Position numbers and translations under genes: made by a program
Notes under the pieces: generated by a model
Told to the model about the DNA's origin: nothing
What the model saw: the letters and a program-made list of their open reading frames with translations, nothing else
Database searches by the model: none
In this document: positions 6,804-18,438 of the stretch, piece by piece
Layout of the letters: every line of letters begins with the position of its first letter
How positions within the stretch are numbered: position 1 is the stretch's first letter
Source of the DNA: Patescibacteria group bacterium
GTDB lineage: Bacteria > Patescibacteriota > JABMPQ01 > JAHIRA01
NCBI GenBank assembly: GCA_018818205.1
Contig: JAHISJ010000007.1
Span: 1-51,197, forward strand
DNA: 51,197 nt
Reading direction: 5' to 3'

Positions 6804-9800
6804 ATGTTAGAAAAAAATTCAATCAATGCGGCGCTTGTAGGAAAGCGCAAGTATTTTACGGACAAACATGAGGTTATAGACCTTCCTGACCTCATTGAAG
6901 TCCAGAAAAGTTCGTATGAATGGTTCATGGAAGAGGGTTTAAGAGAGCTCTTTGATGAGATATCACCCATCACCGATTTTACCGGGAAAGACCTTGAGCT
7001 CGTGGTAGGTGACTACTATCTTGATGAACCAAAGAATAGTGAGATGGTCGCAAAGTCAAGAAATGCAACGTATGAAGCGGCTGTGCGGGTTATGGTAGAG
7101 CTTAAGAATAAGCAAACGGGTGAGATTAAGGAGCAGGAAGTCTACTTGGGCGAGTTTCCTCTCATGACCGACAGAGGAACGTTCATTGTAAATGGCGTTG
7201 AGCGTGTGGTTGTTTCCCAGCTTATTAGGTCTCCGGGTGTCTTTTTTACTGAGACTGAAGTTAAGGGCGAGAAACTCTTTGGTGCAAAAGTTATTCCTAA
7301 CCGTGGTGCGTGGCTTGAGTTTGAAACAGATAGTCACGGTGTTATTTACGTAAAGATCGATAGAAAAAGAAAAGTAGCAGCCACGGCGCTTTTGAGAGCG
7401 TTTGGATTTGACAGTGACCGAGACATTTTAAAGCATTTTAAAGATGTTGATACACTTTCTGACAGAAAAATTATTGAAAACACGATCAAGAAGGACCCGT
7501 CATCAGACACAGCAGAAGGTCTTAAAGAGGTGTACAAGCGTATTAGACCGGGTGACCTTGCAACGGTAGACAACGCAAAATCACTGATTGAGGCGATGTT
7601 CTTTAATTTTGATCGGTACGACTTTGGTAAGGTTGGTCGGTACAAATTAAACCAGCGTCTAAAACTCGATGTTGAAAATACAAAAGAAAATAGAGTTTTT
7701 AGAACAGATGATCTTATAGAAATATTAAGAGAGCTAGTGAGACTCAACGTTAAGCAAGGTAAAGGCGATGATATTGATCACTTGGGAAACAGACGCGTTC
7801 GTGCCGTTGGAGAATTGCTCCAAAATAAAATGCGTGTAGGGTTGATGAGAATGGAACGTATCGCTAAAGACCGTATGAGTACCATGGATATTAACTTGGT
7901 AACACCGGCACAGCTTGTTAATGCAAGACCGGTTATTGCGGCAACACGCGAGTTCTTTACTTCATCACAGCTCTCACAGTTTATGGATCAAACAAACCCA
8001 CTCTCTGAATTAGCACATAAGAGACGCCTTTCTGCTATGGGTCCCGGTGGTCTTTCAAGAGAACGTGCAGGGTTTGACGTTCGCGATGTTCACAGATCTC
8101 ACTATGGACGTATCTGCCCGATTGCAACGCCTGAAGGTCCAAACATTGGACTTGTTGGGCACATGGCATGTTTTGCACATATTAACGAGTACGGATTTAT
8201 TGAAACACCATACAGAAAGGTGTTGCGGGAAGTCCCTATTAAACATGCAGAAAAAGCAAAAGGCGAGATTGCATATAAAAGTGGTATTAAAGATCCAAAC
8301 ACAGGAGAAGTGGTGATTAAAGGGGATACGGTCCTGACTGCAAATCATATAGCAACTCTTAAAAAACTTGAGAAAAAAGGTCTAAAAACAATCCCGGTTA
8401 AATCTAGGGTTACAAACGACATTATTCTCCTTGATGCGTTTGAAGAAGAGCTGTCAATTACCGCACCGGCAACGACTGACATTGATGAAAAGGGCTATTT
8501 TGAGCGCACGCGTGCAGAAGTACGCGTTAAGGGTGAACCGTCCATTGAACCAACAGGGCAGATCGAATATGTTGATGTATCACCAAAACAGATCGTTAGT
8601 GTTTCGACTTCACTCATTCCTTTTTTAGAGCACGACGATGCAAACCGAGCCCTTATGGGAACAAACATGCAACGTCAAGCTGTCCCGTGTATTCAGCCAC
8701 AGGCACCGCTTGTAGGTACTGGGTCAGAAGAGCGCGCAGCGAGAGATTCCGGTGCAGTTATTCTTGCGGGAGATGACGGAGAAGTAACACACGTTTCAGG
8801 ATCAAAGATCGTGGTAAAAGGAGATAAGAACAAAAAAGAGAATGAGTATGTTCTTCATAAGTTTTTGCGCTCCAATACATCAACGTGTATCAATCAACAT
8901 CCTATCTGTAACGTTGGTGATACAGTAAAAAAAGGAGACGTGCTTGCCGATGGTCCTGCAACGCATCATGGTGAACTCGCTATTGGACAAAACGTGTTGG
9001 TAGCCTTTATGTCATGGCAGGGCGGTAACTTTGAAGATGCTATTTTAGTTTCGGAGCGACTGGTGAGAGAAGATCGCTATACTTCAATTCACATTGAAGA
9101 CTTTTCGATTGACGTAAGAGACACAAAGCTTGGACCGGAAGTAGTCACCCGCGACATTCCAAATGTCAGTGAAGAAAAACTCAAAGATCTTGACGAAGAA
9201 GGTGTCATTCGTGTTGGTGCACAAGTGTCCTCGGGCGATATTCTCGTCGGAAAAATTACGCCAAAAGGTGAAACAGAACTTACCGCAGAAGAACGACTAC
9301 TCAGAGCAATTTTTGGTGAAAAAGCGCGTGATGTTAAAGATACGTCACTCTACTTGCAGCATGGTGAACATGGTAAAGTCGTTGATATTAAGATATTCAG
9401 TAGAGAAAATGGTGATAAACTCCAAACCGGTGTTATAAAGACGATTCAGGTTTCTGTCGCACAGCTCAGAAAAATCCAAGTTGGTGATAAAATTGCCGGA
9501 CGTCATGGTAATAAAGGAGTTATTTCAAAAATTGTGGCCACGGAAGATATGCCACATCTTCCTGACGGAAGAACGGTTGATATTATTCTAAATCCCCTTG
9601 GTGTTGCATCACGTATGAACATCGGACAGATTTTGGAGACACATCTTGGGTGGGCCGCTTGTGCGCTTGGGTACAAAATAGCGACGCCGGTTCTTGATGG
9701 TATTTCAGAAGACCAAATTAAGGGTGAGCTTAAAAAAGCCGGCATTGCTGAAGACGGAAAAGTTGATCTCATAGATGGTAGAACTGGTGAGCCGTTTAAA

Positions 9801-10277
9801 GAAAAAACAACTGTTGGGTATATGTATATTTTGAAGCTGTACCATTTGGTTGAAGATAAAATTCACCAGAGATCAATTGGACCGTACTCACTGGTAACGC
9901 AGCAGCCTCTTGGTGGTAAAGCACAGTTCGGTGGTCAGCGATTTGGAGAAATGGAAGTATGGGCGCTTGAGGGGTATGGTGCGGTACATACGCTCCAAGA
10001 AATGCTCACCATTAAGTCCGATGATGTTATTGGGCGTTCAAAAACGTACGAGAGCATTATTAAGGGCGAAGAAATCAGACAACCAAATATTCCTGAGTCC
10101 TTTAACGTGTTAGTTAAAGAGCTTAAAAGTTTGTCTCTTGAAGTAGAACTACTGGGAACCAAGGATGAATCAGAGGGAGGCGATGAAGATGAGGAGGAGC
10201 AGGAAAAATCGGAAAAGCCCGAGGTTCAAGAAGATAGTGAACCATCACAGGACCCCGTCAAAGAAGATGAAAAATAA
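6804..10277 (+). CDS. rpoB: DNA-directed RNA polymerase subunit beta
   Basis: 1157 residues from ATG 6804; the track start at 6774 adds ten residues without support. The protein catalyses transcription as part of the alpha2-beta-beta'-omega core. Visible landmarks include [13 protein letters not shown] near the N-terminus, the rifampicin region ([43 protein letters not shown]), GPNIGLV, and the conserved C-terminal [18 protein letters not shown]-type and [24 protein letters not shown] blocks. The tail after residue ~1115 is a Glu/Asp-rich extension of about 40 residues. rpoC follows after 42 nt. The usual rplJ-rplL genes are not upstream; instead there is an orphan basic gene. Confidence 0.98.
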   Translation: MLEKNSINAALVGKRKYFTDKHEVIDLPDLIEVQKSSYEWFMEEGLRELFDEISPITDFTGKDLELVVGDYYLDEPKNSEMVAKSRNATYEAAVRVMVELKNKQTGEIKEQEVYLGEFPLMTDRGTFIVNGVERVVVSQLIRSPGVFFTETEVKGEKLFGAKVIPNRGAWLEFETDSHGVIYVKIDRKRKVAATALLRAFGFDSDRDILKHFKDVDTLSDRKIIENTIKKDPSSDTAEGLKEVYKRIRPGDLATVDNAKSLIEAMFFNFDRYDFGKVGRYKLNQRLKLDVENTKENRVFRTDDLIEILRELVRLNVKQGKGDDIDHLGNRRVRAVGELLQNKMRVGLMRMERIAKDRMSTMDINLVTPAQLVNARPVIAATREFFTSSQLSQFMDQTNPLSELAHKRRLSAMGPGGLSRERAGFDVRDVHRSHYGRICPIATPEGPNIGLVGHMACFAHINEYGFIETPYRKVLREVPIKHAEKAKGEIAYKSGIKDPNTGEVVIKGDTVLTANHIATLKKLEKKGLKTIPVKSRVTNDIILLDAFEEELSITAPATTDIDEKGYFERTRAEVRVKGEPSIEPTGQIEYVDVSPKQIVSVSTSLIPFLEHDDANRALMGTNMQRQAVPCIQPQAPLVGTGSEERAARDSGAVILAGDDGEVTHVSGSKIVVKGDKNKKENEYVLHKFLRSNTSTCINQHPICNVGDTVKKGDVLADGPATHHGELAIGQNVLVAFMSWQGGNFEDAILVSERLVREDRYTSIHIEDFSIDVRDTKLGPEVVTRDIPNVSEEKLKDLDEEGVIRVGAQVSSGDILVGKITPKGETELTAEERLLRAIFGEKARDVKDTSLYLQHGEHGKVVDIKIFSRENGDKLQTGVIKTIQVSVAQLRKIQVGDKIAGRHGNKGVISKIVATEDMPHLPDGRTVDIILNPLGVASRMNIGQILETHLGWAACALGYKIATPVLDGISEDQIKGELKKAGIAEDGKVDLIDGRTGEPFKEKTTVGYMYILKLYHLVEDKIHQRSIGPYSLVTQQPLGGKAQFGGQRFGEMEVWALEGYGAVHTLQEMLTIKSDDVIGRSKTYESIIKGEEIRQPNIPESFNVLVKELKSLSLEVELLGTKDESEGGDEDEEEQEKSEKPEVQEDSEPSQDPVKEDEK

Positions 10278-10319
10278 TTACTTTCTTTCTTATCTAACTT
10301 CTCATTTTAAAGTCTATCT

Positions 10320-13300
10320 ATGTCTAATGTCCCAAATGATTTTTCTGGCATAAAGCTCAAACTTGCGTCGCCAGAAAAAGTCCTCGAATGGTCGCATGGC
10401 GAGGTAAAAAAGCCAGAGACGGTAAACTACCGTACTCAAAGACCAGAAAAAGATGGTCTCTTTTGCGAACGAATTTTTGGTCCAACCAAGGATTGGGAGT
10501 GCTATTGTGGAAAATATAAAAGAATTCGATATAAAGGCATTGTTTGTGACAAGTGTGGTGTTGAAGTAACCCGTTCTATCGTGAGACGAGAACGTATGGG
10601 ACACATCAGTCTTGCAGCACCGGTCACGCATGTATGGTTTTTACGTGGCATCCCTTCAAAAATTGGACTTATGCTCGACATTTCTGCACAAAACCTAGAA
10701 AAGGTGATTTATTTTGCGAGCTATATCATTACGTCAGTAGACTTAGAGGCAAAAGAAGATATGTTGTCTCAAGCTGCGGATGAGTTTAAAAAGAAAAAGA
10801 AAGGGCTAAAGAAAATATACGAGGCAAAGATTCAGGAGATAAGGAACGAAGCACTTGAGAAAAAGGCACAGAGCAAAGCAAAAAATATTGACGTACGAGC
10901 AGAAAAACAAGCCCTAAAGTTGGAAGAAGAAAAGGAAAAGCAATCAAAGGAGTTAGGTGATAAATACAATCAGGCTAAGAAAGAAATAGAAAATATTAAA
11001 AAGCTTTCTATTATTTCTGAAATTGAGTACCGTACACTTTCAATGAAGTACGGACATGTTTTTGAAGCAGGCATTGGTGCGGAAGCGGTAAGAAGGGCAC
11101 TTGAAGAGGTTGACCTTAAAGAAGGGATTGAGACACTTAAACAAAATCTTATTGACGCCCCTGCATCACAGAAGAAAAAAATCAGACGCAGGCTCAACCT
11201 GTATCAACATCTTAATAAAAATGAAATTAGACCAGAATGGACGGTACTTAACGTACTTCCAGTTATTCCTCCAGACCTGAGGCCAATGGTGCAGCTCGAT
11301 GGTGGTCGTTTTGCCGCGTCTGATCTTAACGATCTGTATAGACGAGTAATCAATCGTAACAATCGGTTAAAAAGGCTTATAGAAATAAATGCCCCCGAGG
11401 TTATTTGTAGGAATGAAAAGAGAATGTTGCAAGAAGCGGTTGATGCACTTATTGACAATAGCGCGAGACACGGGAAGGCAGTCGCCTCAACATCGGGTCA
11501 AAAGAGGGTGCTTAAGTCCCTTGCTGATATGCTGAGAGGTAAACAGGGTCGGTTTAGACAAAACCTGCTCGGTAAACGTGTTGATTATTCTGGACGAAGT
11601 GTGATTGTTATTGGTCCAAATCTCACTCTTGGTGAGTGTGGAATTCCAAAAACCATGGCACTTGAACTCTTTAAACCATTTGTGATTAACGAACTTATTG
11701 AACAAGAGCATGCACATAATATTAGAAGTGCATCAAGGCTTATAGAAGAAAAGTCGCCGGAAGTATGGGATATGCTTGAAGAGGTTATTAAGGGCCACTT
11801 CATTATGATCAACCGTGCGCCGACACTGCATAGACTAGGAATTCAGGCGTTTCAACCGGTGCTTATAGAAGGTAAGGCGATTCAGATTCACCCTATGGTA
11901 TGTACCGCGTTTAATGCAGACTTTGATGGTGACCAAATGGCCGTACATGTGCCGCTTACCGAGCCTGCACAAAAAGAAGCTCGTGAGATTATGAGCTCAA
12001 CGACCAATTTACTTAAACCGGCAACGGGAAAACCTATCGTGATTGCAACGCAGGACATTGTTTTGGGCTGTTACTACATCTCAACAATTAAGCCTGGTGA
12101 AAAGGGAGAAGGAAAATATTTTGCTTCCGTTGACGAAGCTATGATTGCGTTTGAACACGAACTTATTACACTCAGATCAAAAATTCATGTAAGAATAGCT
12201 CCAGGTGAAATAGTTGAAACATGTGTCGGTCGTATCTTCTTTAACACGATCCTTCCTAAAGAGATGGGATTTGTTAACGTAATACTTGATAAACGGGCCA
12301 TCTCTTCAGTTATTGCAAAGTGTTTAAACACGCTTGGAAATGAAGAAACTGTGGAAATTCTCGATAAACTCAAAGTACTAGGGTTTAAGTATCTCACTAA
12401 ATCAGGTCTTTCATGGGGTATGGATGATTTGCAAGTTCCCGTTGAAAAGAAAGAAATTCTAGGTGAGGCTGAAAAGCAAGTCGAAGAAATCAGACAACAA
12501 TACAAATCGGGATTTTTAACCGATAGTGAACGATACGTAAAAACGATTGAAACATGGGCAACGGCAAAGGATAATATTACTAAGGTATCGACAAAAACAC
12601 TTGATGAATACGGTCCGGTGTATGCCATGGTTGAATCGGGCGCTCGTGGATCCTGGCCGCAGATTGTTCAGATTATGGGTATGAGAGGTCTTATGGCAGC
12701 GCCATCAGGTAAAACTATTGAACTTCCGGTGCGTGATAGCTTTAAAGAAGGGCTTGGAGTGCTTGAGTACTTCATCTCGACGCATGGTGCTCGTAAAGGT
12801 CTTTCTGATACGGCGCTTAGGACTGCCAACGCTGGTTATTTGACGCGTCGTCTTATTGATGTTGCGCAAGATATGGTTGTTTTTGAAAAGAATTGCGGTG
12901 CAAAAGAGAGTATTGAGGTTAATAAAAAGGACAGTGATAGAATAAATGAAACAGTTGGTTCACGGTCTCTTGGTAGAACGGCAGCACAAGATATTGTTGA
13001 TCCAAAAACAGGTGAAGTCATCATCAAATCAGGAAAAATTGTGGGAGATGAAGAGGCAAAAAAGATCGATGATGCAGACATTGAGGCAGTAAACATAAGA
13101 TCAGTGATTACGTGCAAAGCATTAAGAGGTTTATGTAGCAAGTGCTATGGATGGGATTTGGGAAACAGAAAACAGGTCGAGATTGGCCAAGCGGTAGGTA
13201 TTGTCGCTGCACAGTCAATTGGTGAACCGGGCACACAGCTGACGATGCGTACCTTCCATACGGGTGGTGTTGCCGGTGATGGTGATATTACGCAGGGTCT

Positions 13301-14162
13301 TCCTCGGGTAGAAGAACTTTTTGAGGCTAGAAACATTAAAAAGCCGGCGGTAGTTGCTGAGCTTGATGGTGTGTGCCATGTTAAAGAAGAAGGTGAAAAG
13401 AAAATCATTAATATTGTTTCAAAAGACGTCAAAAAAGCTGATATTGAAAAGGACTTTAAGAAGGGATCAGCAAAAGTAAAAAATGATTCTGTGATAACCA
13501 AAGGAACACTTCTTGGCCTTTCAACAGAAGGAAAGCAGATTAAAGCACCGTTTGATGGTATTGTTCGTATAGAAAAGGACACATTTGCTCTCTTTAAAGA
13601 AGGCACGATTGAAAAGCAGTATACGCTTCCTAGTGATTCAATCCTTTGGGTGCAAGATGGTGATTTGGTTGTAAAAGGACAACAACTCACTGAAGGACAT
13701 GTAGATGTTCAGCATCTCTTTAAAGTCGCCGGAAGAAAAGTGGTGCAGAAGTATATACTTGGCGACGTGCAGTATATTTATGCAAGCCAAGGGCAAGAAG
13801 TGAATGACAAACACGTAGAAATCATTATTCGGCAGATGCTTTCAAAAGTGGTGATCAGAGAAGAAGGCGAAAGCGAGTTTTTGGTAGGAGACGTTATTAG
13901 CAGAGCACAATTCTTTAATGCGATAAGCGTGTTAAAGAAGGATAATAAGAAACCGCCGGTAGCGGAGGATTTGCTCCTTGGGATTACAAAGGCATCGCTT
14001 TCAACTGAGAGTTTCCTTGCCGGAGCATCGTTCCAAGAAACTGCCAAAGTATTGATTGACGCAGCAATCGCAGGGAAGGTTGATCACCTTAGAGGGCTAA
14101 AAGAAAACGTGATCATTGGTAAATTGATCCCGGTTGGTACAGCATTCAGAAAACCTGCGTAA
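10320..14162 (+). CDS. rpoC: DNA-directed RNA polymerase subunit beta'
   Basis: 1280 residues. The N-terminal zinc site [19 protein letters not shown] lies near residue 61. The catalytic metal loop NADFDGD is near residue 532, within [18 protein letters not shown]. The trigger-loop/bridge region ([19 protein letters not shown]) and the second zinc site ([16 protein letters not shown]) are all present. A lysine/glutamate-rich coiled insertion (residues ~145-230) occurs in the N-terminal third. It is co-transcribed with rpoB and followed by a strong terminator. Confidence 0.98.
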   Translation: MSNVPNDFSGIKLKLASPEKVLEWSHGEVKKPETVNYRTQRPEKDGLFCERIFGPTKDWECYCGKYKRIRYKGIVCDKCGVEVTRSIVRRERMGHISLAAPVTHVWFLRGIPSKIGLMLDISAQNLEKVIYFASYIITSVDLEAKEDMLSQAADEFKKKKKGLKKIYEAKIQEIRNEALEKKAQSKAKNIDVRAEKQALKLEEEKEKQSKELGDKYNQAKKEIENIKKLSIISEIEYRTLSMKYGHVFEAGIGAEAVRRALEEVDLKEGIETLKQNLIDAPASQKKKIRRRLNLYQHLNKNEIRPEWTVLNVLPVIPPDLRPMVQLDGGRFAASDLNDLYRRVINRNNRLKRLIEINAPEVICRNEKRMLQEAVDALIDNSARHGKAVASTSGQKRVLKSLADMLRGKQGRFRQNLLGKRVDYSGRSVIVIGPNLTLGECGIPKTMALELFKPFVINELIEQEHAHNIRSASRLIEEKSPEVWDMLEEVIKGHFIMINRAPTLHRLGIQAFQPVLIEGKAIQIHPMVCTAFNADFDGDQMAVHVPLTEPAQKEAREIMSSTTNLLKPATGKPIVIATQDIVLGCYYISTIKPGEKGEGKYFASVDEAMIAFEHELITLRSKIHVRIAPGEIVETCVGRIFFNTILPKEMGFVNVILDKRAISSVIAKCLNTLGNEETVEILDKLKVLGFKYLTKSGLSWGMDDLQVPVEKKEILGEAEKQVEEIRQQYKSGFLTDSERYVKTIETWATAKDNITKVSTKTLDEYGPVYAMVESGARGSWPQIVQIMGMRGLMAAPSGKTIELPVRDSFKEGLGVLEYFISTHGARKGLSDTALRTANAGYLTRRLIDVAQDMVVFEKNCGAKESIEVNKKDSDRINETVGSRSLGRTAAQDIVDPKTGEVIIKSGKIVGDEEAKKIDDADIEAVNIRSVITCKALRGLCSKCYGWDLGNRKQVEIGQAVGIVAAQSIGEPGTQLTMRTFHTGGVAGDGDITQGLPRVEELFEARNIKKPAVVAELDGVCHVKEEGEKKIINIVSKDVKKADIEKDFKKGSAKVKNDSVITKGTLLGLSTEGKQIKAPFDGIVRIEKDTFALFKEGTIEKQYTLPSDSILWVQDGDLVVKGQQLTEGHVDVQHLFKVAGRKVVQKYILGDVQYIYASQGQEVNDKHVEIIIRQMLSKVVIREEGESEFLVGDVISRAQFFNAISVLKKDNKKPPVAEDLLLGITKASLSTESFLAGASFQETAKVLIDAAIAGKVDHLRGLKENVIIGKLIPVGTAFRKPA

Positions 14163-14186
14163 AAGAACCGTTGTATCGATTTCGTA

Positions 14187-14214
14187 GGGGTGGCACGTAT
14201 GCCACCCTTTTTTT
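14187..14214 (+). terminator. rpoBC terminator (GGGTGGCA palindrome)
   Basis: GGGTGGCA, loop CGTA, TGCCACCC and seven T residues, 25 nt after the rpoC stop. The flanking 12-mer CGTAGGGGTGGC recurs at 41462-41473, so this terminator is also a copy of a dispersed palindrome. Confidence 0.85.
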
Positions 14215-14251
14215 GAATGATTCCTCCTCTTTTCTAAGGGAGAGGAAAGAA

Positions 14252-14281
14252 CCTCCACCCCTTATTAAAGGGGAGGGAATA
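14252..14281. repeat. Dispersed palindrome, family B (copy 1)
   Basis: CCTCCACCCCTTATTAAAGGGGAGGG forms an imperfect palindrome. The 16-mer TAAAGGGGAGGGAATA (14266-14281) is identical to that at 50837-50852. A related palindrome (TCCTCTTTTCTAAGGGAGAGGA) lies immediately upstream. Confidence 0.6.
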
Positions 14282-14294
14282 ATAATATCTCTTT

Positions 14295-14323
14295 TTGACC
14301 ATAAAACCAAAGTAGTATACACT
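14295..14323 (+). promoter_or_regulatory. Candidate ftsK promoter
   Basis: TTGACC (14295-14300), a 17-bp spacer and TACACT (14318-14323), about 55 nt before the ftsK ATG. Confidence 0.55.
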
Positions 14324-14376
14324 GTAACTACACTTTACGTGACGAGGAGTCACATGCTTTCTAATCCACGCATTTC

Positions 14377-16611
14377 ATGGGAAGAAAAAGAAAAAGAGGA
14401 AGACCTCGGAAAAAAAGAAAGGTTGAGACACCAAAAGAAACACCACTCGGATTTATTTTCCAAAAGAAAATGAGTCCAGAGACGTTTTGGGGTATTATTA
14501 CAGTTGTCTTTTTTGTGCTAGGGCTTATAATCTTTTTAAGTCTTATTGGTGTTGCAGGGAGATTGGGTGATGTATTGGAAAAAGGACTTAAAGTGTCCTT
14601 TGGCTACGGAGCATATTTAATACCATTTGCGCTTATATGGGGCGCATATCTGCTTTTAAAAACGCAAAGAAATAAAGAGTATCAAATTAAGAACACGGAG
14701 ATTGTTGGTGTGGTACTTCTGTTTATTTGTCTTGGTGGATTTTTCCATTCTTTGTCAAAACCTACTGAGTATTTACACAATGCTCAAGCGGGACTTGGCG
14801 GTGGTTATGTAGGATATATAGTACTTTTCCCGCTTGAGAAAGTGATTGGTATTTGGGCGTCGTTTGTGGTGCTTATTGCGTGCGGCATAGTAGGCGTTGT
14901 TTTAGTGCTTAATAAAACACCGGGAGAGCTTGTTGATCTACTCATACAGTTTAAAAAGTTTAGTGTTTCATTTTTTGATAAATTTAGAAAGAGAAAAGCA
15001 ATCCAAAGTGCAGGGCTTAGGGTAAAAGGGCTTGATAATAATTATGATGGTGACATAGACGGGGAAGGACAAAAAAAGGAGGCAGGAACATCACTTTTTA
15101 AGACAAAGTCGTTTCCTGCCCTTTCATTCAAAAAGAAAAAGGAAAAGCAGGATTCGCCTGTTCAGACATCTAGAGCAGAAAGCAACTACAAGCCGTATCC
15201 GTTGTCTCTTCTTGATACTAAAGGAGGCCGGCCGGAAAGTGGTGATATACGGGCAAATGCACAAATTATTGAGCAAACGCTTAAAAGCTTTGACATTGGG
15301 GTTTCTATGGAGGAAGTTAATATTGGTCCAACGGTGACGCAGTATACTTTTAGGCCGCGGAAGGGTGTTAAACTTCATCAAATTACGACTCTTCAAAATG
15401 ATCTCTCACTTGCTCTTGCCGCACATCCTTTAAGAATAGAAGCACCTATTCCCGGAAGATCACTCGTAGGTATAGAAATTCCAAACAAGAAAGTAGCGCT
15501 CGTAAGACTCAGAGAGATATTAGAAAGTCCTGAATATCAAAAGGCGCCGGGAATGTTAAATGTTTCGCTTGGGCGTGATGTCTCAGGAAACCCAAACGTA
15601 TCAGATATCAGTAAAATGCCTCATCTCTTGATTGCCGGTGCAACGGGAAGCGGTAAATCGGTTGCTATTCATGTCATTGTCTTGTCTCTTCTTGCACAAA
15701 ACAGTCCTGAGGATTTGCGTCTTATTCTGGTTGACCCAAAGAAGGTTGAGCTGACTTGTTACAATGATGTCCCGCATCTTCTTACTCCCGTTATTACTGA
15801 TGTTGACAAGACGATTAATTCGCTCAGATGGACGGTTGCAGAGATGGAGCGGCGCTTTATACTTCTTTCCGAAAGCGGTAAGCGTGATATTCAGTCCTAC
15901 AACAAAGCGTATCCGGACAATAAGCTTCCTTACATTGTTGCGGTTATTGATGAACTTGCTGATCTTATGTCTGTTGCCGCAAATGAGGTGGAGGCAGCGG
16001 TCGTGCGGCTTGCTCAAATGTCTCGAGCGGTGGGAATTCACTTAATACTGGCGACCCAGAGACCATCGGTAAATATTATCACGGGTCTTATTAAAGCAAA
16101 CATTACCGCACGAATTGCGTTTACCGTTGCGTCTCAAGTAGATTCACGAACCATTATTGACTCTGCCGGCGCAGAGAAGCTGCTTGGAAAGGGTGATATG
16201 CTGTATGTGGCAAGTGAACTAGGAAAACCTCGACGAATTCAAGGCGCGTATATTACTGAAAATGAAATCGGTAAAGTTGTTTCGTATATAAAAGAGCAAG
16301 GGGAGCCTGAGTATAATGAAGAGGTGGTTGAAAAAAATAAGACGTCGCGCGTTGTTGGCGCTACTCAGTCTATGGATGATGAAGACGATTATTTTGATGA
16401 GGCACGAACCATTGTAATACAAGCGGGTAAGGCATCTGCATCGCTGCTCCAGCGGCGTCTTAAAGTAGGATACGCGCGCGCGGCAAGATTACTTGATTCT
16501 TTGGAGGAGCAAGGTATAGTAGGACCTGCGGATGGTGCAAAGCCACGTGAAGTGTTTGTGCAAACAAATGATGATATGGGTGATGATATGCCCCCGGCTG
16601 ATTTAGCGTAA
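14377..16611 (+). CDS. ftsK: DNA translocase FtsK/SpoIIIE
   Basis: 744 residues. A short basic N-terminus (GRKRKRGRPRKKRK) is followed by about four transmembrane helices (residues ~32-190), a short linker, and the motor: Walker A GATGSGKS near residue 420, VDPKKVELTCYNDVPHLLTPV, Walker B-like VAVIDELADLM, ATQRPSVNIITGLIKANI, and a C-terminal winged-helix gamma domain (LLQRRLKVGYARAARLLDSLEEQGIVG). FtsK pumps chromosomal DNA through the closing septum. ATG 14377 lacks a good Shine-Dalgarno sequence. A good one (GAGGAG) serves an ATG at 14354 in another frame, whose ORF ends in an ATGA overlap at 14470, so an alternative start at 14470 (MSPETFW) cannot be excluded. Confidence 0.95.
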   Translation: MGRKRKRGRPRKKRKVETPKETPLGFIFQKKMSPETFWGIITVVFFVLGLIIFLSLIGVAGRLGDVLEKGLKVSFGYGAYLIPFALIWGAYLLLKTQRNKEYQIKNTEIVGVVLLFICLGGFFHSLSKPTEYLHNAQAGLGGGYVGYIVLFPLEKVIGIWASFVVLIACGIVGVVLVLNKTPGELVDLLIQFKKFSVSFFDKFRKRKAIQSAGLRVKGLDNNYDGDIDGEGQKKEAGTSLFKTKSFPALSFKKKKEKQDSPVQTSRAESNYKPYPLSLLDTKGGRPESGDIRANAQIIEQTLKSFDIGVSMEEVNIGPTVTQYTFRPRKGVKLHQITTLQNDLSLALAAHPLRIEAPIPGRSLVGIEIPNKKVALVRLREILESPEYQKAPGMLNVSLGRDVSGNPNVSDISKMPHLLIAGATGSGKSVAIHVIVLSLLAQNSPEDLRLILVDPKKVELTCYNDVPHLLTPVITDVDKTINSLRWTVAEMERRFILLSESGKRDIQSYNKAYPDNKLPYIVAVIDELADLMSVAANEVEAAVVRLAQMSRAVGIHLILATQRPSVNIITGLIKANITARIAFTVASQVDSRTIIDSAGAEKLLGKGDMLYVASELGKPRRIQGAYITENEIGKVVSYIKEQGEPEYNEEVVEKNKTSRVVGATQSMDDEDDYFDEARTIVIQAGKASASLLQRRLKVGYARAARLLDSLEEQGIVGPADGAKPREVFVQTNDDMGDDMPPADLA

Positions 16612-16622
16612 TTTCTCACAAC

Positions 16623-17309
16623 ATGGCAAATAGGGATTTTTCAAGCAAAGGAGAAGCGGTTCCCCATACTATTGGGGAAATTTTTTACTATGAAAGAAAC
16701 AGAAGACGCTACACTCTTAGTCAAATAGCAAAAGAATTAAATATTCGCAAAACGTACTTGGAACTTTTGGAGGATGATGCACTCGACAAGCTTCCTGCAG
16801 ACGTGTATACCAAAAACTACGTAAAGCGCTATGCTGATTTTCTTCACGTAGATAGTGATGCGATGATTGAGCTCTATGAAAAGGAAAAAAACGTGGTTAA
16901 GAAGGTACGTGATGAAGACGACCCGGGTAAAGTATTTTCTGAAAAGAAACGAAAGTTCTCTTTTATACTAACACCAAAAATAGCGAGGCGCTTTGGCATT
17001 CTTCTCCTTGTTGTCGTTTTTCTTTTTTATATTTGGTATCAAGTGAGTGATCTCTCTGCTCCACCGGAACTGACCATTATTGAGCCATCACAAAACGAAA
17101 CAACAATCACAGAAACATCTGTATTAGTAATTGGTGAGACAAGTCAAGACGCAGCTTTGACGATTAATGGCGAGCCTATTCATTTAACCAGTGATGGTAC
17201 GTTTCAGGAGACTATTGCACTTCAAAAAGGAATTAATGAGCTCAAGTTTGAGGTGGTAAATAAGCTCGGGAAGAAACGAGAGGTTGAAAAGAAAGTCTAT
17301 GTAGAATAA
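16623..17309 (+). CDS. RodZ-like membrane protein (HTH, TM, beta domain)
   Basis: 228 residues. Residues ~12-80 are a RodZ-type HTH_25 domain (IGEIFYYERNRRRYTLSQIAKELNI, YLELLEDDALDKLPADVYTKNYVKRYA). A basic segment precedes a single transmembrane helix (residues ~119-140, RRFGILLLVVVFLFYIWY). An extracytoplasmic Ig-like strand-rich domain follows (PPELTIIEPSQNETTITETS, INELKFEVVNKLGKKREVEKKVYVE). RodZ links MreB to the cell-wall elongation machinery; small cells lacking mre genes may use it differently. It follows ftsK after 11 nt, so the two are probably co-transcribed. Confidence 0.85.
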   Translation: MANRDFSSKGEAVPHTIGEIFYYERNRRRYTLSQIAKELNIRKTYLELLEDDALDKLPADVYTKNYVKRYADFLHVDSDAMIELYEKEKNVVKKVRDEDDPGKVFSEKKRKFSFILTPKIARRFGILLLVVVFLFYIWYQVSDLSAPPELTIIEPSQNETTITETSVLVIGETSQDAALTINGEPIHLTSDGTFQETIALQKGINELKFEVVNKLGKKREVEKKVYVE

Positions 17310-17341
17310 AATAAGAGTAAGGGTAATAAATAATAAATAAC

Positions 17342-17366
17342 GTTTATCAAAGGCGGATAGATAAAC
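17342..17366 (+). promoter_or_regulatory. Hairpin in the recA leader
   Basis: GTTTATC (17342-17348) and GATAAAC (17360-17366) are exact inverted arms just upstream of recA, ending 17 nt before its ATG. There is no T-tract, so it is not a standard terminator. It could be an operator or an mRNA leader structure. I could not identify a recognisable LexA site. Confidence 0.35.
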
Positions 17367-17383
17367 AGAAAGGGAAGAATCTC

Positions 17384-18421
17384 ATGCCCAAAAAAAAGGC
17401 GACAGTAAAAGTGGAGAAAAAGAATCCAAAAGAGGAGGCAGTCCAAAACGCCATTGATCAAATCAAAGAACGATATGGCGATGGCGCTATCATGAAGTTA
17501 GGTGACGTGCGTACTATTGATGTTGATGCAATCCCAACAGGGTCAATCTCACTTGATATTGCACTCGGTGTTGGCGGCATACCTAAGGGACGTGTCATTG
17601 AGATATTTGGACCAGAGAGTTCCGGTAAAACAACACTTGCTGAGCACATTGTAGCGAGCGTTCAAAAGCGCGGTGGTGTTGCTGCATATGTAGATGCAGA
17701 GCATGCGCTTGATCCGGACTATGCAAAAAAGATTGGCGTGGACATAGAAAAACTGCTTATCTCACAGCCAGAGACGGGGGAGCAAGCGCTCGAGATCGTT
17801 GAGACACTTGTTCGCTCAAATGCAGTGGATATTGTGGTGATTGACTCAGTTGCAGCGCTCACTCCTCGCGCTGAGATTGAGGGCGAAATGGGAGACTCGC
17901 ATATGGGTCTTCAGGCAAGGCTTATGTCACAAGCGTTAAGAAAACTTACCGGCGTTGTGTCAAAATCACGAACCACCGTTATCTTCATTAATCAAATCAG
18001 AATGAAGATTGGGATTATGTTTGGAAATCCTGAAGAAACTCCCGGTGGTAAAGCACTTAAGTTTTATTCGTCAGTCAGAATTGACTTGAGACGATCTGCA
18101 CAGATTAAGCTTGGTGAGAAGATTATTGGAAACAGAGTAAAAGTAAAAGTGGTAAAGAATAAAGTAGCGCCACCGTTCCAAACAGCAGAATTTGACATTA
18201 TGTATAATGAAGGAATTTCACGAATGGGAGATCTCCTTGATACTGGTGTTAGAATGAAGATCGTTGATAAGAGCGGTGCATGGTTTACGTATAATGGTGA
18301 ACAGCTTGGTCAAGGGAGAGAAGCATCAAAAATCTATCTCAAAGAACACAAAAAAGTTGCCAAAGAAATAGAAAAGAAAGTATGGGAGTACATTAAGGCT
18401 GAGGCAAAAGAAGAAGAATAA
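17384..18421 (+). CDS. recA: Recombinase RecA
   Basis: 345 residues, the usual length. Walker [14 protein letters not shown] lies near residue 76. Other landmarks are [24 protein letters not shown], the Walker B strand [69 protein letters not shown], and a Lys/Glu-rich C-terminal tail. RecA forms filaments on single-stranded DNA for homologous recombination and controls LexA-type responses where they exist. The ATG is preceded by GGGAAG at 6 nt. Confidence 0.98.
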   Translation: MPKKKATVKVEKKNPKEEAVQNAIDQIKERYGDGAIMKLGDVRTIDVDAIPTGSISLDIALGVGGIPKGRVIEIFGPESSGKTTLAEHIVASVQKRGGVAAYVDAEHALDPDYAKKIGVDIEKLLISQPETGEQALEIVETLVRSNAVDIVVIDSVAALTPRAEIEGEMGDSHMGLQARLMSQALRKLTGVVSKSRTTVIFINQIRMKIGIMFGNPEETPGGKALKFYSSVRIDLRRSAQIKLGEKIIGNRVKVKVVKNKVAPPFQTAEFDIMYNEGISRMGDLLDTGVRMKIVDKSGAWFTYNGEQLGQGREASKIYLKEHKKVAKEIEKKVWEYIKAEAKEEE

Positions 18422-18438
18422 GTATAACGTGCCAAATC

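Noticed and set aside
12185-13690. Minus-strand ORFs inside rpoC
   Set aside because: They are shadows of a highly conserved housekeeping gene.
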